Assembly (NCBI GenBank): GCA_035628915.1
Contig: DASPIW010000048.1
Location: forward strand, 62,001 to 126,000
Origin: JARBUG01 sp035628915
Lineage (GTDB): Bacteria; Bacillota; Sulfobacillia; Symbiobacteriales; Symbiobacteriaceae
DNA length: 64,000 nt
Direction of reading: 5' to 3'
The position numbers and the translations under genes are program-made. The notes under the pieces were generated by a model that was given only the letters and a program-made list of their open reading frames with translations, did no database searches and was not told where the DNA came from. Shown here one piece after another: positions 35,809-45,151 of this stretch; positions within the stretch are counted from its first letter, which is position 1; each line of letters starts with the position of its first letter.

Positions 35809-36738
35809 TTACAGGTCATCGAGGTCGCAGACGCCACGAATCGGTGAGCAGGCCTTCCACATGGGACAGGCGATGAAGATGCCGACCAGCGCCACAATCA
35901 GCCCGACCTTGGTCAGCACAAGATACCCCCAGACGTTGGTGAAGAGCGCTTCCCAGTTCCAGCCGAACATCGCCCAGGCCTGAACCAGGCCCGTGGTGAT
36001 GATGACCGGGAAGACGGTCCGGACCACCACCCGGAACCGCTCAAGCTGGAAGTTCGCCAGAATTACGGTGTCCATGTTGATCCGCTGCATTCCCGCCGGC
36101 ACCGCGATGAAGATATTCCAGAGCGCCCCGCCCAGCCAGGCCGAGAAGGCCCAGAGGTGGAGGACCCGGTTGATTGCCAGCGTCCAGACCGGCGCCGCCG
36201 AGAGCTGCAAGGCCACATCCATCGTGCCGATGGCGGCGGCCGTGGCCGCCAGCCCACCCAGCACGACCCACGAAGCCGCATCCTGCCGGCGGGCATCGCC
36301 GGGGCTGAGGAGCGACCAGACGATCGCCGTGAGTAGTGCGACCCCGCCGGCCACAGCCGAAGGGACAGCGACCGGCCGGGTGGCTGCGTAGTACGCAAAC
36401 ATCCCGCCGACCAGCAAGACTGCCAGCACGCTCAACACGCGCTGCCAGCGCACGTGGAGCGCAATCATCGCCTCGCCGTACTCGATCGCCCCCGGGACAG
36501 GGCGGACATTCACGGCGGGCCGCAGGTAGAAGATCTTCCAAATCTGGCTCCCCAGCAGCAGCGCCAGCACCCAGGCTGCCGCCCAGCGCAGGGCCAGCAG
36601 GGGCAGGGCCTCGACGCCGTGGCGCAGGCCCGTCAGGGCCGCCCCCGCCATGGAGGCGCCGGTAATGACGACAAAAGCGACCTTGGGGAGCACGTAGCGG
36701 TCCAAAACTCGGGGCACACGCAGGGCACCGGTAGCCAT
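35809..36738 (-). CDS. CopD-like polytopic membrane protein
   Basis: 309 residues, eight or nine transmembrane helices. The C-terminal half matches the CopD domain: RVLHLWAFSAWLGGALWNIF with a conserved helix-embedded histidine, then LERFRVVVRTVFPVIITTGL and LTKVGLIVALVGIF. Two cysteines close the protein (CPMWKAC, GVC). CopD proteins handle copper or haem at the membrane. The ATG at 36738 is 8 bases after GGGAGG; an ATG at 36744 overlaps the upstream stop (ATGA) but has only 2-base spacing. Translational coupling to the desulfurase gene is likely either way. Confidence 0.75.
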   Translation of the reverse strand: MATGALRVPRVLDRYVLPKVAFVVITGASMAGAALTGLRHGVEALPLLALRWAAAWVLALLLGSQIWKIFYLRPAVNVRPVPGAIEYGEAMIALHVRWQRVLSVLAVLLVGGMFAYYAATRPVAVPSAVAGGVALLTAIVWSLLSPGDARRQDAASWVVLGGLAATAAAIGTMDVALQLSAAPVWTLAINRVLHLWAFSAWLGGALWNIFIAVPAGMQRINMDTVILANFQLERFRVVVRTVFPVIITTGLVQAWAMFGWNWEALFTNVWGYLVLTKVGLIVALVGIFIACPMWKACSPIRGVCDLDDL

Positions 36739-36740
36739 AT

Positions 36741-37901
36741 TCATTCCCTCCCGACAACGGCAACTGCCGCAACGGCACGAACGGCTTCCAGGATCTCCGA
36801 TGCGGTGGTGAAGGGCCCGGGGCTGAGGCGCATGGCGCCCCCGAGCGCCAGGGAGCCCAGCAGGGCGTGGCAGCCGGGGTTGCAGTGCAGTCCGGCCCGC
36901 CCGATGATGCCGAATCGTTCATCCAAGAGCTCTTCCACTTCGCCGGGGTCCATGCCGTCAATGTTGAAGGAGACCACGGCGGCCCTTAGCTTCAGGTCAG
37001 CCGGCCCGTACACGGTTACGCCGGCAATGCGGCTCAGCCCTTCCACCAGGGTCTCCGTCAGCGCCAGCTCGCGGCTGCGGATCTTTTCGATGCCTTCATG
37101 GCACACGAACGCGGCGCCGGCAGCGAGCCCCGCGATGCCCGGCACGTTCAGCGTGCCGCTTTCAAACCCTTCCGGGAAAAGCTCCGGCTGCAGCGCCTCC
37201 GTTGAGTGCGACCCGGTGCCGCCTTCCCGCATGGGCCGCAGCGGCACGGCGGGATCGACGCACAGGATACCCGTGCCCTGGGGGCCGAGGAGACCCTTGT
37301 GGCCCGGGGCTGCCAGCAGGTGGATGCCCATCTGCTCCATGTGCAGCGGGATCGCCCCGGCACTCTGGGCGGCGTCCACCAGGTAGAAGACCCCGGCTTT
37401 ACGGGCTACCTCGCCGATCTCCGCCACGGGCTGGACGGCGCCCGAGACGTTGGAGGCGTGGGCCAGAGCGATGAGCCTGGTATTTGCGGTGATTGCTGCA
37501 CGCACGGCGGCAGGGTCGACCCGGCCGTCGGGTCCCGCCGGGACCCAGGTGACGCCCACCCCCTGCCGCTCCAGCACGGCCAGGGGCCGCCGGAGGGCAT
37601 TGTGCTCCACGGCGGTCGTGACAACGTGGTCACCCGGGCGGAGCAGACCTTTGAGGGCCAGGTTGAGCGATTCGGTGCAGCTGCCCGTAAACAGCATCCG
37701 GGATGGGTCCGGGGCGCCCAGGAGGCCGGCCAGCGCTTCACGGGCGCCCAGCACCCGGCGCCCGGCGCCCAGCGCCAGCCGGTGCCCGCCCCGCCCGGGG
37801 CTGCCGCCGGCCCGCGCCGCCTCGCTCATGGCGTGGTAGACCATCTCCGGCTTGGGGTGCGATGTTGCTGCGTTATCCAGGTACATGAGCGGTTTGTACA
37901 C
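36741..37901 (-). CDS. Cysteine desulfurase-family PLP enzyme
   Basis: 386 residues, class V aminotransferase fold. Typical blocks: YLDNAATSHPKP at the N-terminus, TTAVEHNALRRP, the PLP-contacting YLVDAAQSAG, the Schiff-base lysine in APGHKGLLGP, and the loop cysteine in RAGLHCNPGCH, which would carry the persulfide. It resembles the SufS-like/TIGR01977 group that is often next to DUF3343. The start is a GTG at 37901 after GGGGG; an ATG five codons on is the alternative. It heads a minus-strand operon with a CopD-like protein, cupin and DUF3343. Likely supplies sulfane sulfur, or selenium from selenocysteine, to the DUF3343 carrier. Confidence 0.85.
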   Translation of the reverse strand: MYKPLMYLDNAATSHPKPEMVYHAMSEAARAGGSPGRGGHRLALGAGRRVLGAREALAGLLGAPDPSRMLFTGSCTESLNLALKGLLRPGDHVVTTAVEHNALRRPLAVLERQGVGVTWVPAGPDGRVDPAAVRAAITANTRLIALAHASNVSGAVQPVAEIGEVARKAGVFYLVDAAQSAGAIPLHMEQMGIHLLAAPGHKGLLGPQGTGILCVDPAVPLRPMREGGTGSHSTEALQPELFPEGFESGTLNVPGIAGLAAGAAFVCHEGIEKIRSRELALTETLVEGLSRIAGVTVYGPADLKLRAAVVSFNIDGMDPGEVEELLDERFGIIGRAGLHCNPGCHALLGSLALGGAMRLSPGPFTTASEILEAVRAVAAVAVVGRE

Positions 37902-37934
37902 GGGTCATTCCCCCTAGCTGGTTTCATCATACCT

Positions 37935-37951
37935 CTGAGAGTCGTTCTCAG
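37935..37951. promoter_or_regulatory. Fur/PerR-like palindrome between desulfurase operon and cupredoxin gene
   Basis: CTGAGAGTCGTTCTCAG has perfect 6-base arms around GTCGT, in the style of TGAGAAT-x-ATTCTCA boxes. On the minus strand a TATGAT hexamer follows at once, so the palindrome overlaps a likely promoter of the desulfurase operon. The cupredoxin gene starts about 110 bases away on the other side. The regulator class is inferred from shape only. Confidence 0.4.
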
Positions 37952-38059
37952 TATCTGCGCGAAGTCGCACGCTGGAAGTGACGGAAATCACACCTGCTTA
38001 CTCCGCGCAAACGTTACGGTAGTATCACAGAATCTCAGTGAGCCAGGAGGAGACAAAAT

Positions 38060-38449
38060 ATGAACAAACGCAATCTGCTAATTAGCTTCATGCTGGTCGC
38101 ACTGCTGATCGCCGCCTCCGGCTGCGCCAAAGAGGCCGAGGTGAATACGGGCGTTCAATCGGGCGAAGTAACGATCACCATGAAGAACATGAAGTTTACC
38201 CCGGACAAAGTGTCTGTACGGCGCGGCACCAAGGTGACGTTCGTCAACAAGGACGCCATCCTCCATGATGCGGTGCAGGTCTATGCCCCGGACTTCGGCA
38301 AGGCTGAACCGGGCTTCGACAGCAAGGAGATCATGCCGGGCAAGAGTTTTACCGTTACGATGGACGAGCCGGGCGAGTACCCGATTCTCTGCTCCCAGGC
38401 TGCGCACTTTACCGCCGGTATGATGGGCTCCATCACCGTCGTGGAATAA
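38060..38449 (+). CDS. Cupredoxin-domain lipoprotein (plastocyanin-like)
   Basis: 129 residues. A signal peptide ends in a lipobox-like segment (IAASGC), so the protein is lipid-anchored. The cupredoxin fold shows type-1 copper ligands: a histidine in LHDAVQV, and a Cys, His and Met in PILCSQAAHFTAGMMG. This makes it a one-electron carrier or copper-binding protein at the cell surface. The ATG follows AGGAGGAG. It is divergent from the sulfur/metal operon across a shared 160-base region with a palindrome. Monocistronic with a strong terminator. Confidence 0.88.
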   Translation: MNKRNLLISFMLVALLIAASGCAKEAEVNTGVQSGEVTITMKNMKFTPDKVSVRRGTKVTFVNKDAILHDAVQVYAPDFGKAEPGFDSKEIMPGKSFTVTMDEPGEYPILCSQAAHFTAGMMGSITVVE

Positions 38450-38454
38450 AGAAG

Positions 38455-38493
38455 ACCCCGCTTCAACCGGCTGCCCGGTCGAGCGGGGTTTTT
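38455..38493 (+). terminator. Rho-independent terminator of the cupredoxin gene
   Basis: ACCCCGCT (38455-38462) pairs with AGCGGGGT (38482-38489), followed by TTTTT. An inner ACCGG/CCGGT stem is possible. Confidence 0.85.
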
Positions 38494-38507
38494 CACGCGC
38501 TCCGCCG

Positions 38508-40991
38508 TCAGAGCGACGGCGACGGAATTCCGAAGTAATACCCTTGTGCGTATTCGACGCCGAACGTCCGCAGGACTTCCGCGGCCGCCGCGCTTTCCAC
38601 CCATTCGGCAGTCACCTCGCGCCCCAGCGAATGGGCGACGCTGGTGACGGCCTGGACCATCGCCCGGTCGACCGGCGACGTGTCGAGATGCCGCTGGAGG
38701 GGCCCCGCCAGCTTCACGCAGTCCACCGGCAGACTGCCCAGGCAGTGCAGCGATGAGAAGCCGGTGCCATAGTCGTCCAGGGCAAAGCGGCAGCCCAGCC
38801 CTTTCAACCGCCAGATCGCTCGCTGGGCGCCGGGCAGGTCCCGCAGGGCCGCCGTCTCGGAGATCTCGAACGACAGGCGCAGGCCGCCGGGGCCAGCCGC
38901 CTCCACCAGTTCGACAAGGCGGTCGAGCAGCACCGGGTCGGTCGCACTGGAATCGGCCAGGTTGACGCTAATGTGCAGGTTCTCGTCGGTCTGCAGCTTT
39001 TGCAGCACCCGACTGACGACCCACAGGTCGACGTCGGACATCAGCCCGGCCCGCTGCACCGCCGGCAGGAATGCGCCGGGCAGCTGCAGGTCGCCGGTCG
39101 CATTGCGGAGCCGCAGCAGCGCCTCATGGGATTCGACTTTGCCGGTCGACAGCCGCACGACGGGTTGGAAGTGCAGCTCGAACAAGCCGGCCTCCAGGGC
39201 GTGCCGCAAGCGCTCCGCCCCCTCGGCGGCGCCGGTGGCCGTGTGGTCGTCCAGGAAGACGACCCGGTTGCCGCCGCTCTCCTTAGCGTTGTACAGCGCC
39301 CGGTCTGCCAAAGACATCACGGTCTGCGAATCCAGCGTTCCGTCAATGCCGACGATGCCGATGCTGACGCCCAAATGGTGCGGGTAGTCCCGAAACTCCC
39401 CGCGGGCTTCGGCCACCGCTCCGACCAGTCGCTGTCCGATGGATGCCGCCTCTTCGGCGGACGCGTCTTCCAGGAGGACGGCAAACTCATCGCCGCCCCA
39501 CCGGGCCAGGAGGTCGAACGGGCGTACCCGGTACCGGAGCTTCAGCGCCACCGAGACCAGCAACTGGTCGCCGGCGGCGTGGCCCAGGGTGTCATTGACC
39601 TGCTTGAAGTTGTCCAGGTCAAGCAGGAGCAAGGCGCCCCGGTGCCCCTTCTTGGCCCGGTTGATGGCGCGCTCCAGCGTCTCCTCCAGCGAGCGGCGGT
39701 TGGCCAGGTCAGTGACCGGATCATGCATGGCCAGATGCAGCAGCTGCTCTTCCTGCCGCTTGCGCTCCGATATGTCCTGCTTGACGGCAATAAAATGGGT
39801 AATCTCCCCGGACGGGCTGCGGACCGGGGTGATGGTCATCTCCTCGGCGTAGAGCCGCCCGTCCTTGTGGCGGTTGTATAGCTCACCGCGCCAGATGTTG
39901 CCGGAGAGCACGGTCTCCCACATCTGCTTGTAGAACTGGTCGCCGTGGTTGCCCGACTTGAGTACCCGCGGGTTTTGGTGCAGCGCCTCTGCGGCTGTGT
40001 AGCCCGTCAGTTCCGTGAACGCGCGGTTGACCCACTCGATGCTGCCGTCGCGGTCGGTGATGACGACCGCATTGGCTGCTGCCTCCAGGGCCGCGGTCCG
40101 CAGCCGGAGTTCGCCCTGATCGCGGGCAGCCAGAATGGAGATGGCCACCTGGTTGGCAAAGCGGCTCAGGTCCTGAACCGTAGCTGTGTCCAGGGCAACA
40201 TCGCGCTCTGCATAAATGGAAAGAGCCCCGATCGTCTCGGTTCCGGCAGTCAGCGGCAGCGATAGCGCGGCAACCAGTCCGTGCGATTCGGCCTGCTCCC
40301 GCCAGTGGCGCACGGATTCCACGTCGAGCGTCACTTTCTGAATGTGGCCGGTCTTGATGGCCATACCCGTAGGACCGGCGCCCTCCAGCGAATCGTCCCA
40401 GCGGATGGTCACCTCGTGCAAAAACGCCTGGGCGCCGCCCGCAGCCGCCAGGATGCCCACCGAGCCGCCTTCCTGCTTCATGGCGATCCAGACCAGGGCG
40501 TAGCCCAACAGCTGTGATAGCTTGTCGCACACCGTCTGGAGAATGTCAGGCAGCGGCTGCCGCTCGAGGATCTTATGGTCAATTTCCTGGAGCAGCGCCC
40601 GCGTGGTCTCACGCTGCTTGCGCAGCGTGATGTCCCGTACGACATTGAGGAGCATCCCGCCGATGGGCGCCGCACTGGAGTTGACCTCCACCGGAAAGAG
40701 GGTGCCGTTCTTACGGCGATGCACGGTTTCAAAGGTCAGGCCGTGTTCTCGCGCTTCGACAATCTGGGCGTCGACCTGGGGACGCTGCTCCTCAGCCCGC
40801 AGGTCGTGGATCCGCATGCTTAGCAGCTCGGACCTGGTGTACCCGTAGGCATTGAGTGCGGCGCGGTTCGCTTCGGCAATGTGTCCGTCAGGGCGAATGA
40901 AGAGTACGATATCCCGGGTCAGCTCCGAAAGCAGTTCGTAACGGCGCAGGGCCATGGGCTCCGGTCGCATTGCAGTTGAATCCGTACTCAT
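38508..40991 (-). CDS. PAS-GAF-PAS-GGDEF-EAL cyclic-di-GMP protein
   Basis: 827 residues, no membrane segment. Order: PAS (about 15-125), GAF (about 150-300), PAS/PAC (about 310-430), GGDEF (about 440-590; WGGDEF intact near residue 499) and EAL (about 600-827). EAL residues are kept: E in SHEALLR, VNLADS, FEISET, LDDYGTGFSSL, K in VKLAG and AEWVES. Both synthesis and hydrolysis are therefore possible, with the sensory domains deciding. The ATG at 40991 follows AGAAGGAGAC. It lies just downstream of the ger operon on the same strand, about 100 bases away. Signal unknown. Confidence 0.92.
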   Translation of the reverse strand: MSTDSTAMRPEPMALRRYELLSELTRDIVLFIRPDGHIAEANRAALNAYGYTRSELLSMRIHDLRAEEQRPQVDAQIVEAREHGLTFETVHRRKNGTLFPVEVNSSAAPIGGMLLNVVRDITLRKQRETTRALLQEIDHKILERQPLPDILQTVCDKLSQLLGYALVWIAMKQEGGSVGILAAAGGAQAFLHEVTIRWDDSLEGAGPTGMAIKTGHIQKVTLDVESVRHWREQAESHGLVAALSLPLTAGTETIGALSIYAERDVALDTATVQDLSRFANQVAISILAARDQGELRLRTAALEAAANAVVITDRDGSIEWVNRAFTELTGYTAAEALHQNPRVLKSGNHGDQFYKQMWETVLSGNIWRGELYNRHKDGRLYAEEMTITPVRSPSGEITHFIAVKQDISERKRQEEQLLHLAMHDPVTDLANRRSLEETLERAINRAKKGHRGALLLLDLDNFKQVNDTLGHAAGDQLLVSVALKLRYRVRPFDLLARWGGDEFAVLLEDASAEEAASIGQRLVGAVAEARGEFRDYPHHLGVSIGIVGIDGTLDSQTVMSLADRALYNAKESGGNRVVFLDDHTATGAAEGAERLRHALEAGLFELHFQPVVRLSTGKVESHEALLRLRNATGDLQLPGAFLPAVQRAGLMSDVDLWVVSRVLQKLQTDENLHISVNLADSSATDPVLLDRLVELVEAAGPGGLRLSFEISETAALRDLPGAQRAIWRLKGLGCRFALDDYGTGFSSLHCLGSLPVDCVKLAGPLQRHLDTSPVDRAMVQAVTSVAHSLGREVTAEWVESAAAAEVLRTFGVEYAQGYYFGIPSPSL

Positions 40992-41094
40992 TGCAGTCTC
41001 CTTCTGTCCGCGCGCCCCCACAGTATTCATCCTTGTAGTAGTCATAAGTATGGGTGGAATCCACCTGACGGGCAAGACACCAAAGTGTTAAATC

Positions 41095-42210
41095 TTAAAC
41101 ATTCGAAATGGTGGCCTTTTTGGGCGCCGGTCGGAAGAGAGCCACCAGGCACAGGAACAGGGGAGTGGCATAGGCCAGCGCGATGGAGATCGGCGGCCAG
41201 ACGACGGACAGAAACGCACCGTAGTGATCACGGTCGAGGGCAAGGTAATACTGTGGCCCCATCGCGAGCAGCGCCACGGCGCCGATCAGATAGCCACGCC
41301 CGACCTTCACCCGCAGCGCCCCGCCCGTCAGTCCTACAGCGCAGTACAGGCAGATGACGGACTGGGTGACGACCGCGTAGACAAACATCACCACCATGAT
41401 CATCTCATAGCGGTGCAGGTAGATGGAGAGTTCGGCGGCACGGGCCATCTGCATGCAAGCGATCAGGTACTGGGCGGTCATCTCCGGCCCCAGTACGGTG
41501 ATCTCGAAAATCGTCCATATCAATACCAGTACACCACCAGTGCCCAGGCCCCACCAGCAGATACGGAGCCACCGCTGGGCCGAAGCGCTGCACAGCGGCA
41601 GCAAAATGAGTGCTGACGCCGTGGCCATGGCGACGTCCGTGTCGCCCCGGGCGCTGGCGGCGATGACCGGCAGTACGCCGTGGTCGAAGAACGGCAGCAG
41701 GCGCGTTGGGTCGACGTGGGAGATGGAGCCCAGGGCCATGGCCAGGTTGAGCAGCGCGGCCATGACCAGTCCCAGCACGGAGAGCCGCGCCACCACCTCG
41801 ACCCCCAGCCAGGCGCCGTACGCGGTCAGCGCCGTGTAGCCGACGACGAACAGAATCAGGGGCGTTTCGGTCATCAGATAGTCGTTGATGTGCTGGGTGA
41901 TGGTGATGGAAGAGGTGATGTACGCGCCGATGAACCAGATGCCCATCAGCAGCATGACCAGCGATCCGAGGGGCCGGCCGAGCAGTTTTGGTATGTACTC
42001 CATCGGCGATTCCGAGCCGCGGCGCCGGGTTAGCCAGACCATGGCCGGCATGATCAGCGCTCCGGTCAGGAACGCGGCAGCCATGGAGAGCCAGGCGTCG
42101 TTGCCTACGACCCTTACGATGGTGCCGTTTGTATAGCCGACCGCCTTGCCGTAGACGAGGTTGGCGAAAATGGTGATCAACTGCAGGCTGCCGATCTGAA
42201 CTTTGTTCAC
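41095..42210 (-). CDS. gerAB: Spore germinant receptor B subunit (GerAB family)
   Basis: 371 residues, about ten transmembrane helices, APC-like fold. Typical GerAB features: the start of the first helix (IGSLQLITIFANLVYGKAVGYTNG), YIPKLLGRP after helix 2, and SSITITQHINDYLMTETP. This subunit is thought to bind the germinant, usually an amino acid. The start is a GTG at 42210 after AAGGGGAGC, and a 70-base repeat lies between it and the C-subunit gene. Last gene of the A-C-B operon. Confidence 0.9.
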   Translation of the reverse strand: MNKVQIGSLQLITIFANLVYGKAVGYTNGTIVRVVGNDAWLSMAAAFLTGALIMPAMVWLTRRRGSESPMEYIPKLLGRPLGSLVMLLMGIWFIGAYITSSITITQHINDYLMTETPLILFVVGYTALTAYGAWLGVEVVARLSVLGLVMAALLNLAMALGSISHVDPTRLLPFFDHGVLPVIAASARGDTDVAMATASALILLPLCSASAQRWLRICWWGLGTGGVLVLIWTIFEITVLGPEMTAQYLIACMQMARAAELSIYLHRYEMIMVVMFVYAVVTQSVICLYCAVGLTGGALRVKVGRGYLIGAVALLAMGPQYYLALDRDHYGAFLSVVWPPISIALAYATPLFLCLVALFRPAPKKATISNV

Positions 42211-42220
42211 AGCTCGCGCT

Positions 42221-42290
42221 CCCCTTCTCGGCGCTGACGCGCCATGTACGGGTGCCGTGTGGCCTCGCCGCTGCGCGGCGCCGCACTAGA
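42221..42290 (-). repeat. Intra-operon repeat, copy 2
   Basis: Second copy of the repeat at 35185-35253, same orientation. It lies between the gerC and gerB genes, abuts the gerC stop codon, and its 3' part supplies the AAGGGG used as the gerB ribosome site. Confidence 0.8.
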
Positions 42291-43499
42291 CTAGGGCGTG
42301 TGTGCCCGCACGGGGCGGGTGTACAGGCTCATTTTTGGTATGGTGGCGGCTACCGAAATGCGGGTCTTCACTTTCGGGAAGATCTCCTCCCACCGGGCGC
42401 CGTGCTTCCGCCACCAGTCGGGGTGTTGTATGTGAAGAACCCGCCCGTATCGGATGGCGTCGGTCTTCAGTTCTTGCTGCAGGAGTTTCAGCGTGGCGCG
42501 CATCTCTGCTTCGATTTTTTCGCCAAGGGCCTTCGCAGCGTAGCTTTTCAACTCTGATGCGCGCATGGCGGGAGTAGGGCAGCCCTGTTCGGAGAGCCAC
42601 GCTTCTGTCCGGACCTCGACATTCATCACCGGCGACTGTCCGCCCACGCTGCTGCGCAGTTTGACTTTGGGCGAGCGGATTTCCACCGCGAGTGTACCTG
42701 GCTTGCCCTCGGGGCAGGGGATGGTCAGCACGGCGTTCTTCATCTGTGCGCGCAGCCAGAGCAGGCCCCGGCCCGTCTCCCGTTCGACATACCCGACCAG
42801 CCGCGTCTTTCGGATGATGGCCGAACCCGACAGAACCGCCTGGGGCGTGGGTTCTTCCTCCTCCGGCTGGTCCGAACTCCGAAGCGCCCGCGGCTTGAGC
42901 ATGATCACGGGCATGACGGGGTTGGCGTCGGTGGCAAAGAACGCCCCGGCTACATCGCCGATCTCCACGCGAACGGATTCGCCGGGCAGCTGTGCATAGC
43001 GCAGCAGCGCCGAAAGCGAGTCGGCCGGGACATCCTCCATGCCCGTGTTCGTCGCCACCACGTCCCGGGCCGCGGCGTCGCGGGCAACCGCGATCCAGGT
43101 GCGCATCCGCAATTCCTGATTGCGGGTGAAGAAATCCACCACCGGCGTAATATCCTCGCGGGCAAGCGCGTCGCCGATGATGACGACGTTGTTGTGCGCC
43201 CACATAATCCGGCGAGAAGTGAACTGCGCGAGGTTGCGGATGGCCCCGAAGATCGTGTCGCCGTCGGCCGTGGCCACATAGACGGCCCGCCCGACTCCTG
43301 CCGCCGATGAACCGCTGCCCGCGCGCCCCGCGGGGCGGGCGATCTGCACTGTGACCTCGAAGCGGCCCGGCGTTTCGGATTTGTCAATGCCGACGGCCAT
43401 GACAAGCGCCAGGTGATTCATCTCCCGCAGGTCCCAGCAGCCCGTCAGCAAGGCGATGCAGGTCATCAGCAGTGCGATGGCGGCCCGGCGCCGGGTCAT
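42291..43499 (-). CDS. gerAC: Spore germinant receptor C subunit lipoprotein (GerAC family)
   Basis: 402 residues. The ATG at 43499 overlaps the A-subunit stop (ATGA). The signal peptide ends in LLTGCWDLREM, the lipobox plus the W-D-x-R-E motif found right after the lipid cysteine in GerC proteins. The rest has the three-domain GerC pattern, ending in the helical third domain (LKSYAAKALGEKIEAEMRATLKLLQQELKTDAI..GRVLH). The subunit sits on the outer face of the spore inner membrane with the A and B subunits. Confidence 0.92.
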   Translation of the reverse strand: MTRRRAAIALLMTCIALLTGCWDLREMNHLALVMAVGIDKSETPGRFEVTVQIARPAGRAGSGSSAAGVGRAVYVATADGDTIFGAIRNLAQFTSRRIMWAHNNVVIIGDALAREDITPVVDFFTRNQELRMRTWIAVARDAAARDVVATNTGMEDVPADSLSALLRYAQLPGESVRVEIGDVAGAFFATDANPVMPVIMLKPRALRSSDQPEEEEPTPQAVLSGSAIIRKTRLVGYVERETGRGLLWLRAQMKNAVLTIPCPEGKPGTLAVEIRSPKVKLRSSVGGQSPVMNVEVRTEAWLSEQGCPTPAMRASELKSYAAKALGEKIEAEMRATLKLLQQELKTDAIRYGRVLHIQHPDWWRKHGARWEEIFPKVKTRISVAATIPKMSLYTRPVRAHTP

Positions 43500-45016
43500 C
43501 GCTTGCCTCTGGCGGGGGGAGCCTGCTTGCCCACTTCTGGTCCCTGCCGGCGCGACGTCATGGTGGTCGCCAATTGGGGCCGCCAGGTCATGGCCCACCA
43601 GGGCGCCCGCACCAGCGTATCTTTCAGGTCGCCTTTGATCAGGGGAGCGACCGGGCTGAGGAACGGCTGCCCGAAGTTGCGCAGGCTGGCGACGTGCAGG
43701 GCGATGAATGATGTACCCGCCACAAACCCGAATACCCCCAAGGTACCCGAGAGGAGCAGGAGCGGAATCCGGATCAGGCGGATGCTGAGGGAGCCTGCGT
43801 AGAACGGAATGGCGAAAGCGGAAAGGCCCGCAGCGTTCACCACGATGACCGTCGCCGGGGAGACGAGCCCGGCCATGACGGCGGCTTCGCCGATGACCAG
43901 GGCCCCGACGATGGAGACCGTTTGGCCGACGGTCCGCGGCAGGCGCAGCCCCGCTTCGTGCATGATCTCGAACATGACGGCCAGCGCCAGGACTTCGATC
44001 AGCGTCGGCAGCGGAGTCCCTTCCCGGCCGGCGGCCATGGACAGGGCCAGGGGCGTCGGGACCATTTCGTGATGAAAACTGGCCAAAATGGTGTAGAGAG
44101 ACGGGGCCAACAGGGCGGTCAGCAGAGCCAGGACGCGCAGGATTCGGAAGGCTGTGGCGACCATGAAGCTGTTGTAATAGTCGCCGGGGGCCTGCAGCCA
44201 GTGCCAGAACAGCGTGGGGACCACCAGGACGAAGGGGCTGTTGTCGACCATGATTCCGACGCGCCCTTCCAGCAGGTTTCCGACCAGTTTATCGGGCCGC
44301 TCCGTATAGTTGAGGGCCCCGAACGGGGAGTACGGGTTGTCCTGGATCAGTTCTTCGATGTAACCTGTGCCCATGACCGAGTCCACATCGATGCGCCCCA
44401 GGCGCTTCTTCACCTCGGCAACCAATCCCGGCTCGGCCACGTCTTTGAGGTAGAGCACCACGACGTCAGTCTTGGTGCGGCGCCCCACGACAGACGGCTC
44501 CGCCCGGAGGCGGGGATCGCGCAGCCGCCGGCGCACCAGTGCAAGGTTGGTCATCACATCTTCGGTGAAGCCGTCGCGTGGGCCGCGCGTTTCGGACTCG
44601 GTGCTGGGTTCTTCGACGCCGCGCCTCGGGGGATTGCGCGTGTCAGCGATCAGCACCCGGGGGCTCCCTTCCAGAAAGAACGCCGTCTGCCCGGACAAAA
44701 TGTCATCGATGGCCATGTCCAGATCTTCGGCGAACCGAACTTCGGCTAGCTGGGCGATCGTCAGGGCAAAGAGCTCCACGGGGTCCGCCGCAGTCTGAAG
44801 GCGCCGGTACGGCGGGTTCGTCAGTTCCGTCGCGGCCCGCAGCAGCATGGCCACCTGGTCGCCGCTGGCCGAAACGTCCAGGCAGAAGAGCACCCCCTCC
44901 CGGCCCAGGGTCTCCCCGCAGACAAACGACCTGTGAATCAGGTCGACATTTCCGCCCAGCTGCTGCTGCATGTAATCGACATTCGCCTTGAGTTCCGAAC
45001 GGACCGGCTGGCCCAC
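43496..45016 (-). CDS. gerAA: Spore germinant receptor A subunit (GerAA family)
   Basis: About 506 residues: a soluble N-terminal half of about 270 residues, then several membrane helices and a C-terminal tail. Characteristic GerA blocks are present: TDVVVLYLKDVAEPGLVAEVKKRL, DVDSVMGTGYIEELIQDNPYSPFG, TERPDKLVGNLLEGRVGIMVDNSPFVLVVP, and LPRTVGQTVSIVGALVIGEAAVMAGLVSP. I prefer the GTG at 45016, after GGGAGGGGG; an in-frame GTG at 45043 lies before that site and has none of its own. First gene of the A-C-B receptor operon, which implies endospore formation. Confidence 0.92.
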   Translation of the reverse strand: MGQPVRSELKANVDYMQQQLGGNVDLIHRSFVCGETLGREGVLFCLDVSASGDQVAMLLRAATELTNPPYRRLQTAADPVELFALTIAQLAEVRFAEDLDMAIDDILSGQTAFFLEGSPRVLIADTRNPPRRGVEEPSTESETRGPRDGFTEDVMTNLALVRRRLRDPRLRAEPSVVGRRTKTDVVVLYLKDVAEPGLVAEVKKRLGRIDVDSVMGTGYIEELIQDNPYSPFGALNYTERPDKLVGNLLEGRVGIMVDNSPFVLVVPTLFWHWLQAPGDYYNSFMVATAFRILRVLALLTALLAPSLYTILASFHHEMVPTPLALSMAAGREGTPLPTLIEVLALAVMFEIMHEAGLRLPRTVGQTVSIVGALVIGEAAVMAGLVSPATVIVVNAAGLSAFAIPFYAGSLSIRLIRIPLLLLSGTLGVFGFVAGTSFIALHVASLRNFGQPFLSPVAPLIKGDLKDTLVRAPWWAMTWRPQLATTMTSRRQGPEVGKQAPPARGKR

Positions 45017-45151
45017 GCCGCCATTTCCCCCTCCCGATGCCACTGGGCTTGAAAACAGTTTTTCCGCCTGACTGCTCAGATAATCGTTTCTCGTGGTAAG
45101 GTTAGAGGGAGCGAGCAGCTATTTCGCAAGGGAACGGGAGGTTGGCAATCG

